From positions 275,359-339,358 of the forward strand of contig NZ_JHZC01000008.1 of assembly GCF_000621125.1 (NCBI RefSeq): a stretch of DNA of 64,000 nucleotides, in the 5' to 3' direction. This DNA is from Maribacter antarcticus DSM 21422 (lineage in GTDB: Bacteria > Bacteroidota > Bacteroidia > Flavobacteriales > Flavobacteriaceae). The notes under the pieces are model-generated. The model did no database searches and was not told where the DNA came from. It saw only the letters and a program-made list of their open reading frames with translations. Both the position numbers and the translations under genes were made by a program. Shown here piece after piece: positions 46,032 through 55,504 of this stretch (positions within the stretch are counted from its first letter, which is position 1; every line of letters begins with the position of its first letter).

Positions 46032-47144
46032 TTAAATCGTGATTTTTTGGTTACGTGCAACGACTTTCCATTCTTTAGCTATTTCGCCATTTTCTACAAC
46101 GAGTAAGCTGTCGTATTTGGCTACTGTAGGGCAAATGTGCTTTGGAACGGCGTAATGTTCATCGCCCACGTTAACAATTTTAAGGTCGTCATATTCTACG
46201 ATCAAATGTTCTTCTGATTGTTTGATTTGCCTTCCGTGTTCCAATGTGAGGAACTGTACCCTCGGAAAGTCCATTTCCGGTGCAATGGATTTGTGACCCA
46301 AATCAAAGCATAAAATCCCAGCTTTAGGTTTGCTTATTATTCTTGTGAACAGCACCGCTGCTGGAAGAAAATCCATTTCTGGGAAAAGTCCGCCGTAACC
46401 GGCATCCCAAAGCAAAGTAGTTCCTGGGCTGGCAATTACCTTGTCCCGTTTACAATGAAACGGAAAAGTAGGAGAGCCTCCTGCAATTATAATGGGTTCT
46501 GGAAGTCCGGCTTCCAGAATAACGTTTTTGAGCTGCAATACAGTTTGGAAAGCTTCGTCACAGTCCGACTTTCTGATTTCAACGTTCGAATTTCTTAAAT
46601 GACCATCGTAAACGTGAAGACCAATTATTTTCAAATGAGGATGTTCCGAAATAGATGTATATAGTTCCAAGGCATCTTTTCCTGGAGTAATACCTGTACG
46701 GTGCATGCCTACGTTCAAATCGATATATAATGATATAGTGAGGCTATGTTTTTTTGCAATGTCACCAAAATCGTCCATGGTTGCCTCGTTATCCACTAGT
46801 GTAGCGAAGCTTATCATCGGATATTTTTTGGTCAATTGGATATAACGCTGTTGATTGGCTCCAACGGGTTGCATCGCCAAAAGTACATCGGGAGCACCGC
46901 AATCTGCCAGAAGTTCGGCTTCTGCAATGGTAGCACATTTAAATTTTGTGATACCCTTTTCTAGTTGCATGGCAATAATTTCCGCGTTCTTGTGGGTTTT
47001 AATATGCGGTCTTAGGTGCTCCGGTCCTCCTGCCATCCGCAACATCGTTTCTATATTATGTTGAATACGCTCCGGATATACCAATAAGGAAGGTGAAATT
47101 ACCGTATCTGTGTTATTTACGCTATACCATTGATTTTGGTTCAT
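46032..47144 (-). CDS. D-threonine aldolase / DSD1-type D-serine dehydratase-like PLP enzyme (370 aa)
   Basis: Fold-type III (alanine-racemase-like) PLP enzyme. LRPHIKTHKN carries the PLP lysine (Lys49), GLHVYDGHLR and IIAGGSPTFP are phosphate/PLP contacts, and the C-terminal VGDEHYAVPKHICP is the metal-binding His-x-Cys region of DSD1 and D-threonine aldolases. The reaction would be removal of ammonia from D-serine or cleavage of D-threonine/D-beta-hydroxy amino acids. It lies between the RidA gene (6 bp) and the dipeptidase gene (2 bp). The exact substrate cannot be told from sequence. Confidence 0.87.
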   Translation of the reverse strand: MNQNQWYSVNNTDTVISPSLLVYPERIQHNIETMLRMAGGPEHLRPHIKTHKNAEIIAMQLEKGITKFKCATIAEAELLADCGAPDVLLAMQPVGANQQRYIQLTKKYPMISFATLVDNEATMDDFGDIAKKHSLTISLYIDLNVGMHRTGITPGKDALELYTSISEHPHLKIIGLHVYDGHLRNSNVEIRKSDCDEAFQTVLQLKNVILEAGLPEPIIIAGGSPTFPFHCKRDKVIASPGTTLLWDAGYGGLFPEMDFLPAAVLFTRIISKPKAGILCFDLGHKSIAPEMDFPRVQFLTLEHGRQIKQSEEHLIVEYDDLKIVNVGDEHYAVPKHICPTVAKYDSLLVVENGEIAKEWKVVARNQKITI

Positions 47145-47150
47145 TTATTT

Positions 47151-47612
47151 TTATTTATGAAGTTCGAACATCGCCTCAATTTCTACTGCGATACCGCCCG
47201 GAAGCATCATGCCTACAGCGCTACGTACGCCAACACCATTTTCAGGGCCAAAGACATCTGCCATTAGCTCACTGTAGCCGTTTATAACGAGAGGGTGGTC
47301 ACCAAAATCGGGCGTGCAGTTCACCATACCCAAGCTCTTGACGAGGCGTTTTATGCGGTCTACGTCACCAAAATGAGTGGTAATCGTTGCGAGCATAGTC
47401 AGCGCGGTTTGACGCGCTGCTGCTTTTCCTTCTTCCAAAGTCAAATTATCTCCAACACGGCCCAGAATCAAGGTGCCGTCTTCACGTAAGCAGCCTTGTC
47501 CGGAGATGTATAAAAAATTATCTACAACCAATACCGGTTTGTAAAGTCCGGCCGGTGGTGGGGCTGGGGGTAGTAAAAGTCCGAGTTCCTTTATTTTTTC
47601 TGATGGTTTCAT
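47151..47612 (-). CDS. RidA/YjgF-family enamine deaminase (153 aa)
   Basis: ATG 47612 (MKPSEKIKELGLLLPPAPPP) is preferred to the TTG at 47648. The body follows the longer YjgF/RidA subgroup: YISGQGCLREDGTL, RVGDNLTLEEGKAAARQTALTM and GVRSAVGMMLPGGIAVEIEAMF. The last stretch contains the conserved Arg that binds the carboxylate of the substrate. RidA removes reactive enamines/imines formed by PLP dehydratases acting on serine or threonine, so a place directly in front of the DSD1-like gene makes biochemical sense. First intact gene after the dead hydrolase. Confidence 0.88.
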   Translation of the reverse strand: MKPSEKIKELGLLLPPAPPPAGLYKPVLVVDNFLYISGQGCLREDGTLILGRVGDNLTLEEGKAAARQTALTMLATITTHFGDVDRIKRLVKSLGMVNCTPDFGDHPLVINGYSELMADVFGPENGVGVRSAVGMMLPGGIAVEIEAMFELHK

Positions 47613-47719
47613 ATGTTGTAATTGTTTGTTTTGATTTAAGGTATGCAATCGGTTTTATCTTATTGATTCTGTAAAATAGGAACTAAATCTTATGGAAGCA
47701 AGCATACTCGCATTCAGTA

Positions 47720-48289
47720 TTAATCATTTGTTATAGTCGGCAGTATTAAACGCTCTATTCGGTTGGTTTTCTGTACTTTAATTTTTTCTTTTATCGGTAT
47801 CATATCTCGCCACACCCAATTATAGTGTTCAATTATTTGCGCTCCTTTCAAATGGAATCTTTCTCCTGTTGTTTGTCCGTCTTCCACAATCGTACTATTG
47901 TAATCCTTGGTTAAAGCGGATTGAATTGTTGATTCTACCTAAAAATCAGTTGCACAAGTGGTAATGAATACGTTACCAACTTTCAGTTCTTTCAATTTAG
48001 AGTGAAGTTGAGATTTAAAAAACACATCGTTAGCATATTTGTCAATTCTAATAGCACTTAATGCCAAGCTTAAATCGTCCAAAGTTTCTCAGTCGGGTGT
48101 GTTTTTTTCAAATACTCCAATCCCAGTTCTATCGTGTTGGGTATAAATGACAGGATTGTTTTGTTTCCTAAATACTTGGGCAAGTTTATGTATTTGCTGA
48201 ACAACTCCTTTGGTATCATATCTTGGCGTTTTAAGCGTGAAGCAGCCTTTTTGCATATCAATCACTAGTAAAGCTTTTCTATATTCCAA
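47720..48289 (-). pseudogene. Dead isochorismatase-like cysteine hydrolase
   Basis: One frame of 189 codons without indels but with TGA at 48089-48091 and TAG at 47939-47941. It begins LEYRKALLVIDMQKGCFTLK, continues PVIYTQHDRTG, then ITTCATDF followed by the stop and VESTIQSALTKDYNSTIVED. VIDMQ and TCATDxxVEST are the Asp and Cys motifs of the isochorismatase/nicotinamidase fold. The catalytic Cys survives, but the stop lies right behind it. No ATG is left at the start, only TTG 48289. It sits inside the operon between the permease and RidA genes. Confidence 0.82.
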
Positions 48290-48327
48290 ACCTAGGAATT
48301 CAATCTGCTTTATTTACACTTCTAAGG

Positions 48328-49644
48328 TTACACAAATATATCCAAAACCAGAACACCTACCAACCCCATTACCCCTACAGTGGTTTCCATTACGGTCCAT
48401 GTTTTAAGGGTGTCCTTTATGGATAGGTTAAAATATTCTTTAAAAAGCCAAAAGCCGCTATCATTAACGTGTGAAAGCATTAAGCTTCCAGAACCAATGG
48501 CCAATACCATTAATTCCGGACTCACATTTGCACCAGTAGCTAAGGGAAGTACTATGCCGGCCGCTGTCAACCCGGCCACTGTAGCGGAACCTACGCAAAC
48601 CCGTATTACCGTAGCAATGAGCCATGCCAATATCAAAGGTGAAATAGCCGAGCCTTGGAGCATTTCTCCTATGTATTCACTAACACCGCTGTCTATCAAT
48701 ACCTGTTTTAACGCGCCTGCTCCAGCAATAATGAGTAATACCATCGTAATTCCGGTTATAGCGCTAGCTATGGAATCCATCACCTCTTTCATTTTTTTAC
48801 CTCTTGCAAGGCCTAAGGTGTAAATGGCAACCAGTACGGAAATTAACATAGCAATTACGGGATTACCTATAAAGGCAAGGGCTTTTAGTGCTGTTGAACC
48901 CTCTGGGAGCATCAAGCTTGCTACGGCTGAAATTCCGATAAGAATAACGGGTAATAATGCCGTAAAAATACTAATTCCCGTTCCTGGCATTTCGTTATCC
49001 TTTAAAATGCTAGGGTTAATGAATTCCTTTAAAGGGCTCGCCTTAATATTTTTCATGGTTCGCGAAAGTAACGGACCTCCAACGATAATAGCAGGTATGG
49101 CTACAAGGATGCCGTAGAATAAGGTTTTCCCAATATCAGCTTGGAATATTTCAGCTATCGCTGTTGGTGCCGGATGTGGTGGTAGATAGCCATGCGTAAC
49201 AGAAAGTGACGCTAGCATAGGCAATCCCACATAAAGTAAAGGAAGTCCTGTAGCTGCTGCAATGGTAAAGACCAAAGGGATTAGAATAACGAAACCAACG
49301 GAATAGAACATAGGAATACCCACAATAAAACCAGTCAATACAACCGCCCACTGTATGTTTTTTTTACCGAATTTTTCGACTAGCTTAGTGGTAATTCTTT
49401 GGGCAGCACCACTATCTGCAACCAACTTGCCCAACATGGCACCCAGGCCAAGAATAATAACTAAGAAACCAAGAATATTCCCAATTCCTTTTTGAATCGA
49501 GTCCACAACCGCGACAGGTTCCATACCCTCTGCAATACCAACGAACAAGGAAACGATGATGAAGGTTATGAACGGATTAAGTTTAAATTTTGCAATAAGA
49601 ATAAATAGCAATAGTATTCCAGAAATAACGATGAGCAGTGGCAT
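48328..49644 (-). CDS. GntP-family permease (438 aa)
   Basis: Inner-membrane proton symporter with about 12 helices over its whole length. LLVIVISGILLLFILIAKFK-like start, GLGAMLGKLVADSGAAQRI, SVTHGYLPPHPAPTAIA and the late LSHVNDSGFW are motifs of the gluconate/D-serine permease (GntP/DsdX) family. With a DSD1-like enzyme, RidA and a dipeptidase downstream, import of D-serine or a related hydroxy acid is more plausible than gluconate; this is inference from context. It is the first gene of the minus-strand operon, and the region upstream (49645-49795) shows no clear promoter. Confidence 0.88.
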   Translation of the reverse strand: MPLLIVISGILLLFILIAKFKLNPFITFIIVSLFVGIAEGMEPVAVVDSIQKGIGNILGFLVIILGLGAMLGKLVADSGAAQRITTKLVEKFGKKNIQWAVVLTGFIVGIPMFYSVGFVILIPLVFTIAAATGLPLLYVGLPMLASLSVTHGYLPPHPAPTAIAEIFQADIGKTLFYGILVAIPAIIVGGPLLSRTMKNIKASPLKEFINPSILKDNEMPGTGISIFTALLPVILIGISAVASLMLPEGSTALKALAFIGNPVIAMLISVLVAIYTLGLARGKKMKEVMDSIASAITGITMVLLIIAGAGALKQVLIDSGVSEYIGEMLQGSAISPLILAWLIATVIRVCVGSATVAGLTAAGIVLPLATGANVSPELMVLAIGSGSLMLSHVNDSGFWLFKEYFNLSIKDTLKTWTVMETTVGVMGLVGVLVLDIFV

Positions 49645-49795
49645 AAAAGTAACGGTTGTTTATTTTGTCTTCTAAGATACCACAAAAAAATACGTGCCCT
49701 ATATTTTGAATAAAGCATGCGCAATAGATAGTGTCGTGTCAAAAATTAGTTTAATCCGTCACTTCTCAAGAAAGTATTTTATATACTAGATTTAC

Positions 49796-50433
49796 TCAAA
49801 TAACTCCAACGATTGGTGCTGCCCAGAACAACAATAGCTGGTCTATGGCCCAACCGCTTGCAATACGTACCTGACTAGTACTTTCGGCCGGGTTTACCGA
49901 TGTGTTGGTTACAGGAATACTAATAAGATGAATAAGTATGAAACACAGTCCAATCGCCCATCTAGCAAATACTTTTGGTGTATTTCAATGTGTAACTCCT
50001 AGGATTGCAAATAGAAATATGAATATTATCACTACTTCCATTACCAATTCGGATATCATGCTATAATCGCTTGGTGAGTTTTCACCAAATCTGCTTGCTG
50101 CAAACCCACCTACCTCGAATCCATATTTTCCGCTTGCAATTAAATAAAGTATCAAACCGCCCGCCATACCAACAATAACTTGTGCAATTATATAGAGCAC
50201 TACGTTCTTGCCTTCAAAACGACCGCCCATCCATAGTCCTATGGATACTGTGAGATTTAGATGACGGTCCGAAATATGTCCTATTGCATATGTCATGGTA
50301 ACTAGTGTTAAACCAAAGACTAGGGGAAACCCCCAACGAAACCGACCCACAATCCTAGCAATCCTGCGGCTAGTACTGCACTTCTACATTCTCCCAAAAC
50401 GAGCCAGATTGTGCCAATAAACTCTGTTGTCAT
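49796..50433 (-). pseudogene. Dead aquaporin (MIP family)
   Basis: ATG 50433 opens MTTEFIGTIWLVLGECRSAV, but the frame is lost near 50340-50350. A second frame carries on with FGLTLVTMTYAIGHIS, meets TGA at 49985-49987 and continues [20 protein letters not shown] through [15 protein letters not shown] to a stop at 49796. This is an AqpZ-like water channel. The first NPA loop has become NLT and the conserved GCHLN is DRHLN, while the second NPA is intact. One frameshift, one stop and a lost pore motif mean long inactivity. Confidence 0.82.
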
Positions 50434-50843
50434 TTTTTTATTTTCTAAGTTCTTGGTCATTGAATAAGTATGGTTTGGCATAAAATTTAATAGTGTTACT
50501 TACGCTAAGTTAATAATGCCTGTTTATGGTGAGAAACCATACTATTGGTTAAAAGTCACTTTTTTAAAATTGCTTTCAACGCTACCAATATACTTTTTGC
50601 TAAGATGATATTAATACTATTCGCATATTTAAAATATACTATTTATAATAATACAACTATATATATATCAATATAATAACTCATATCTAAGAGCGCTATT
50701 TGATTATTTTTTTTACTATATTTAAAAGGGAAAACTGATTGAACTAGCAGTAAATTTTCTAATGATATACTAAAGTTTTTTTCAAAATAGGAAAACGGTT
50801 ACTAGTCTAAAATACGAGTCATATTTTTAATATCTAAATAATT
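50434..50843 (+). other. AT-rich intergenic region
   Basis: I see no gene on either strand. A TGGCATAAAATTTAA stretch (50476-50490) resembles a -24 box but lacks the -12 G and any palindrome pair. The last 200 bp are extremely AT-rich and probably hold the promoter of the aminotransferase gene, which I cannot place. Confidence 0.5.
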
Positions 50844-52103
50844 ATGAAAAAAAGACAATTTTTAAGACGTCTAGGCCAAGTAGCCTTAGTAACACCCTTT
50901 CTGCCTCTTTCGCTAAACGCCCAAGATGATTTAAGTTCTTTGCCATACGCATTGGATGAAGAAGAATTTTGGTTACGTATTCGAAAGGATTATTGTCTAA
51001 AACCAGATTACATTAATTTAGAAAATGGGTATTATAATTTTATTCCTCAGCCTACTATGGAAAAATATATTGAGCATCTAAAGATGGTTAACTATGAGGC
51101 TTCTTATTACATGCGTACCGATCAATGGGATAATAAGGCTAGAGTCAGAGACAGATTGGCGAAACTTGTCGGTACTACTTCGGAGGAACTTATTATAACA
51201 AGAAATACAACGGAATCTCTGGATTTAATAATTGGGGGCTATCCATGGGAAAAAGGTGATGAAGCGATATTTGCAAAACAGGATTATGGTGCTATGAAGG
51301 ATCATTTTCAATTAATGTCTAAAAAATATGGAATCATAAACAAGGTAGTTTCTATTCCTAACCATCCTGAATCCGATGAAGAAATTGTGTCACTTTATGA
51401 AGCCCAGATTACATCTAGAACCAAATTGATGATGGTTTGTCATATGGTTAACATAACAGGACAAATACTACCAATTAGAAAGCTTAGTAATATGGCTCAT
51501 ACCTATGGGGTTGAAGTTTTGGTAGATGGCGCTCACTGTATTGGGCATTTTGATGTAAACCTTAAAGAATTGCAATGCGATTATTATGGGAGTAGTCTGC
51601 ATAAGTGGCTAAGTGTTCCATTGGGATCTGGGATGCTCTATGTTGCCAAAGAAAAGATCACCAAAATTTGGCCCCTTTTTGCGGATTATAATGATGCTAC
51701 GAAAGAAATACAGCGCTTAAACCATACGGGGACTATACCTGTACATACGGATTTGGCAATTGATGATGCCATTGATTATTTAGAGCTTATTGGTGTAAAT
51801 CGCAAAGAGAAACGTTTACGCTATTTACAAAAATACTGGAGTGATCAATTACGAGAAGTAAAGTATATAAACGTAAATACGCCAAAAGAGATAGAACGTA
51901 GTTGTGGTATAGCCAATGTTGGAATAGCGCACATAAACCCAAAGGATTTGGCTAAGAATCTACTGGATGAGTTTAAAATTTTCACTGTAGCGATTGATTA
52001 TGCTAATGTGAAAGGTTGTCGTATTACGCCTAATGTTTATACGACAAAAAAGGAATTAGATGTTTTTGTCAATGCAATGAAAACTTTAGCGCAGCGGGTT
52101 TAA
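50844..52103 (+). CDS. Exported class V aminotransferase-fold protein (419 aa)
   Basis: Fold-type I PLP enzyme of the class V (IscS/isopenicillin N epimerase-like) group. The N-terminus MKKRQFLRRLGQVALVTPFL, ending LSLNA, is a signal peptide with a Tat-like double arginine, which suits export of a cofactor-loaded enzyme. RNTTESLDLIIGGYPW, VDGAHCIGHFDV (PLP-binding Asp) and SSLHKWLSVPLGSG with the Schiff-base Lys254 are visible. Family members act as epimerases, lyases or desulfurases on amino acids. The substrate is unknown. It stands alone and converges with the metallophosphoesterase gene 16 bp away. Confidence 0.84.
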   Translation: MKKRQFLRRLGQVALVTPFLPLSLNAQDDLSSLPYALDEEEFWLRIRKDYCLKPDYINLENGYYNFIPQPTMEKYIEHLKMVNYEASYYMRTDQWDNKARVRDRLAKLVGTTSEELIITRNTTESLDLIIGGYPWEKGDEAIFAKQDYGAMKDHFQLMSKKYGIINKVVSIPNHPESDEEIVSLYEAQITSRTKLMMVCHMVNITGQILPIRKLSNMAHTYGVEVLVDGAHCIGHFDVNLKELQCDYYGSSLHKWLSVPLGSGMLYVAKEKITKIWPLFADYNDATKEIQRLNHTGTIPVHTDLAIDDAIDYLELIGVNRKEKRLRYLQKYWSDQLREVKYINVNTPKEIERSCGIANVGIAHINPKDLAKNLLDEFKIFTVAIDYANVKGCRITPNVYTTKKELDVFVNAMKTLAQRV

Positions 52104-52119
52104 TGAACTATATAATATG

Positions 52120-53016
52120 TTAACCATTTCGATAATCTTCTAGTCTTTGCGGTCCCTCTAAAAGTATTCTTACGACTTTAAGGGTTCCGTCCGTAGCCGT
52201 TTCTATATGCCATTTAATTAAGGCAATCTGACCATTTTCAATTTCTATTCCCGTAATACTGCGCGGGTGTACGCAGCTTCCATCATTAAAAAATGGAATA
52301 TCTCCTGGTTCAGGGAATCGAGGTCTGTGCGTATGCCCCACAATGGTCATAAGGAGATTGTTTTGTACGATCCATCTTTTTATTCTACGTTCCAGCTTTA
52401 TAAGCTCGGTGTAGTTCTTAGCAGGACTGGTAGGGTCTGCAATACCCCATACTTGTAATGGTTTCCATAAAACACGTACTAGAAAACGCCCCCATCTCCA
52501 GAATCTATAGTTCCACCAATCTGCTTGATGGCCATGAGTCAAGAATAGTTCTTGTCCTGTTTCCGTGTAATCTAAAACAATAGCTTCATTATAGGTAATC
52601 CCTTCAAAAAGCTCTTTATCCGTATCATCGATAGGTTCAAAATAATTTGATAGGTGTTTGTTTACGTAGTTTTGGTCCCGATATACCATGTCATGATTGC
52701 CCCAAATCATGTGTAGCCTTTTTTTTAAATGGAATTTCCTGAGTAATTTAAAAACGTTTTTGTGAGCTTGGAATATCGATTCAAAATTAATATTCTCCCA
52801 CAGTTCGTCGCCATCGCCCAATTCGCAATAGTGAAAGTCGTTTTGGTGATAATGGTTTAAGGCATGAAAATAAATGTTCCTATTGTTAGCGAATTCATCA
52901 GCAAAACTATTGTCTCCTCTATGGCAATCACTAAACAGGATAAATTTAGAACTATCATCAAACGGGATGCGTTTTGCGTTTTTGTATGCCCTTGAAAGTC
53001 TATTGGCAGAAGACAT
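52120..53016 (-). CDS. Cytoplasmic metallophosphoesterase (298 aa)
   Basis: Calcineurin-like phosphoesterase with its five metal blocks in order: FSDCHRGDN, LGDGDELWEN, WGNHDMVY, THGHQADWW and GHTHRPRF. The second block GDGDELW and the lack of a signal peptide recall the UDP-2,3-diacylglucosamine hydrolase-like branch, but the long aromatic middle part (WWNYRFWRWGRFLVRVLWKP) differs and may touch membranes. The substrate is therefore open. It is divergent from the GAF-domain gene (112 bp) and may share its control region. Confidence 0.84.
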   Translation of the reverse strand: MSSANRLSRAYKNAKRIPFDDSSKFILFSDCHRGDNSFADEFANNRNIYFHALNHYHQNDFHYCELGDGDELWENINFESIFQAHKNVFKLLRKFHLKKRLHMIWGNHDMVYRDQNYVNKHLSNYFEPIDDTDKELFEGITYNEAIVLDYTETGQELFLTHGHQADWWNYRFWRWGRFLVRVLWKPLQVWGIADPTSPAKNYTELIKLERRIKRWIVQNNLLMTIVGHTHRPRFPEPGDIPFFNDGSCVHPRSITGIEIENGQIALIKWHIETATDGTLKVVRILLEGPQRLEDYRNG

Positions 53017-53128
53017 TTTTTGAATTTCTATAAATATCCGAAAAACTAAGTGACGACTACACTAAATTTTAACAAAAAACTAGTGCTGCTTTTGTAAGTT
53101 TAACCAAAACAGTTAGACTAATGCAGGT

Positions 53129-55501
53129 ATGATGAAGGATGCCAATAAATTAATGCCGTTAAAACCATTCATTAGTTTTGATAAACTATTGACGCATTAC
53201 GATGCATTATTGGATAGCGAGGACACAGTGGTAGCCAACCGTGCAACCGTTATTTTAGAAGCACAAGCACCTTATCCAGAACTAAGGGAGGGTTTTCAAG
53301 ATCTTACTTTATTGGAAAAACATAAGGATGTCATACATCTTATGCTCCAAGACAGTTTTTCGCCACTACTTAGCAATAACGAAATTAAAGCGGCATCCCT
53401 TCCGTACTACGATGTTTTTTTTAATACTTCCAACAGATTCCAAAAAATCATAAATGAAGCAGGACTAGGGTTTACACCTGTGATAAGGAACCAACAGGAG
53501 GGAATGGATTATATAGATGGTTGTATTGTTATTCTTAATTTTCACTATGGCTTTCATCTAGATTTTAGTAGGCCGTTCTTCTATGATATTCCGGATGCAA
53601 AAGGTGTTATGCGGCACTATCGCATCTTATACAATGCAGATTTTCTTGAGATTATACCTACCGATAAGGTAAGGGAGATAACCCAAGATGATGTTGATGA
53701 ATTGTTGGAAAATCCATCTAATTTAGCGTTATGGATGGAAAAAATACCACCGGATAGTTTTATTTCTAAAGGATTCGTTATTTCAAACATGTTCGATGTA
53801 ACAGTAGAGCATTCTATTTCTGAGATAAAATCAAAACTCATTTCCAGCGGTAAAAAAGGCAACGATAATTTTATTACCGATTTAGAGGATATTTTCAGGT
53901 CCTTTTTTAAAATACCAGAAATTAAAGTAGGTTTTGTTATCTATAATCCAAATGAGGATCAGTTTGAGCCGGTTCATGGTAAAAAAATCAGCAGTTTTAT
54001 TCTAAATGGAGAAGGGAAAAAAGCATGTAACGATGCACTTTGCCAATATTCCTACAGTAAGCTTATAAAGGAAAATACGTATTTTGCTATAGCGGATGTG
54101 ACCAAGTACGGAAAAGAAACGGACGAAGTAGAACCTTATATAAGTTTAAGAAATCAAGGTTTTGAAAGTGCCATTTTTGCACCTATCGCGTTCAACGGCG
54201 AATTATTAGGCGTTTTAGAAATAGTTTCTACCTCTAAGAATGTTCTTAACGCTGTAAATGCCAAAAAACTCGACGACGTAATGCCATACATCGCTTCCGC
54301 AGTTGTCAGAACTAAAATAGAAGAAGGAAACCTAATAGATGCCATCATTCAAAACGAATGTACATCGGTACATTCTTCTGTATACTGGAAATTTCAAGAA
54401 GAGGCCAAACAGTTTATTAATGACCAGTTGGAGGGTAAACAGCCGTTTTTTAAAGAAATCGTTTTTAATGAGGTACATCCGTTATATGGCCAAATAGATA
54501 TTAAAGACTCTTCAAAGGCAAGAAATAAGGCTATTCGGAGCGATTTAATGATTCAGCTCTCTCAGATAAATGACGTTTTGCATCAGGTTTATAAAAAGCA
54601 CAAGCTTCCTATTTATGAGGAATTAATGTTTCGTGTCAATAATCATTTGGAAAGTATAAAGGAAATGCTCTTTACCAATAGCGAGCAATCCATTTTTGAA
54701 TTTGTAAAAGAAGAAATTATTCCAGTATTTTCCCACTTAAAAAAATCGGACCATAAAATTTCGAAACATATCCTTTCTTACGAGTCAAGCATAGATATGG
54801 GAACAGGTTCTTATTACGACCACAGAAAAAATTATGACGAGAGTGTAATGTTTATAAATAAAAAGTTAGCTGCTGTAATTGATAAGAAACAAGAAGAGGC
54901 GCAGGCTATGTTTCCACATTATTTTGAACGGTATAAGACCGATGGTGTGGAACACAATATGTATATAGGAGGTGCTATTTCGGATAACAGGGATTTTAAC
55001 CCTTTGTACCTAAATAATTTACGACTTTGGCAATTACAGGTGATGTGTGAGATGGAAAATGTGCATTATGATTTAAAACCACAGTTGTCCATACCCTTAG
55101 ATACGGCATCGCTTATACTAGTACACAATACCCCCTTGTCCATACGTTTTCGGATGGATGAAAAGCAATTTGATGTAGATGGCACGTACAATGCTCGTTA
55201 CGAGGTTATTAAAAAAAGAATAGACAAATCGTTTATAAAAGGTACTGATGAGCGTCTTACCAAAGCAGGTAAAATGACTATTGTCTATTCGCAAAAGAAG
55301 GACGAATTAGAGTATCTACGTTATATTAAATTCCTAAGGTCCAAAGGGTATTTTACCGATGTTGTCGAAATTGTTGAGTTGGAAGGTTTACAAGGAGTAT
55401 CCGGGCTAAAGGCCATTCGTGCCGAAATTTTATATAAAATAGATAAAACGGATGAACGAACCTATACCTACGAAGATTTAATGAAAACCTTGAGCGAATA
55501 G
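53129..55501 (+). CDS. GAF-domain protein (790 aa)
   Basis: Large soluble protein without signal peptide or membrane segments. A GAF-like sensor domain lies at about 252-405 (GFVIYNPNEDQFEPVHG ... FESAIFAPIAFNGELLGVLE). The N-terminal 250 and the C-terminal 380 residues have no fold I recognise; the latter contains the conserved-looking AMFPHYFERYKTDGVEHNMY. GAF domains bind small ligands such as cyclic nucleotides, but no output domain (kinase, cyclase, phosphodiesterase) is visible. The gene converges with the HD-PycTM gene, with only 3 bp between the stops. A link to nucleotide signalling is a guess from this neighbourhood. Confidence 0.75.
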   Translation: MMKDANKLMPLKPFISFDKLLTHYDALLDSEDTVVANRATVILEAQAPYPELREGFQDLTLLEKHKDVIHLMLQDSFSPLLSNNEIKAASLPYYDVFFNTSNRFQKIINEAGLGFTPVIRNQQEGMDYIDGCIVILNFHYGFHLDFSRPFFYDIPDAKGVMRHYRILYNADFLEIIPTDKVREITQDDVDELLENPSNLALWMEKIPPDSFISKGFVISNMFDVTVEHSISEIKSKLISSGKKGNDNFITDLEDIFRSFFKIPEIKVGFVIYNPNEDQFEPVHGKKISSFILNGEGKKACNDALCQYSYSKLIKENTYFAIADVTKYGKETDEVEPYISLRNQGFESAIFAPIAFNGELLGVLEIVSTSKNVLNAVNAKKLDDVMPYIASAVVRTKIEEGNLIDAIIQNECTSVHSSVYWKFQEEAKQFINDQLEGKQPFFKEIVFNEVHPLYGQIDIKDSSKARNKAIRSDLMIQLSQINDVLHQVYKKHKLPIYEELMFRVNNHLESIKEMLFTNSEQSIFEFVKEEIIPVFSHLKKSDHKISKHILSYESSIDMGTGSYYDHRKNYDESVMFINKKLAAVIDKKQEEAQAMFPHYFERYKTDGVEHNMYIGGAISDNRDFNPLYLNNLRLWQLQVMCEMENVHYDLKPQLSIPLDTASLILVHNTPLSIRFRMDEKQFDVDGTYNARYEVIKKRIDKSFIKGTDERLTKAGKMTIVYSQKKDELEYLRYIKFLRSKGYFTDVVEIVELEGLQGVSGLKAIRAEILYKIDKTDERTYTYEDLMKTLSE

Positions 55502-55504
55502 GGT

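Noticed and set aside
50476..50490. TGGCATAAAATTTAA as a -24/-12 promoter
   Set aside because: No G at the -12 position, no operator, and no gene in the right direction close by.
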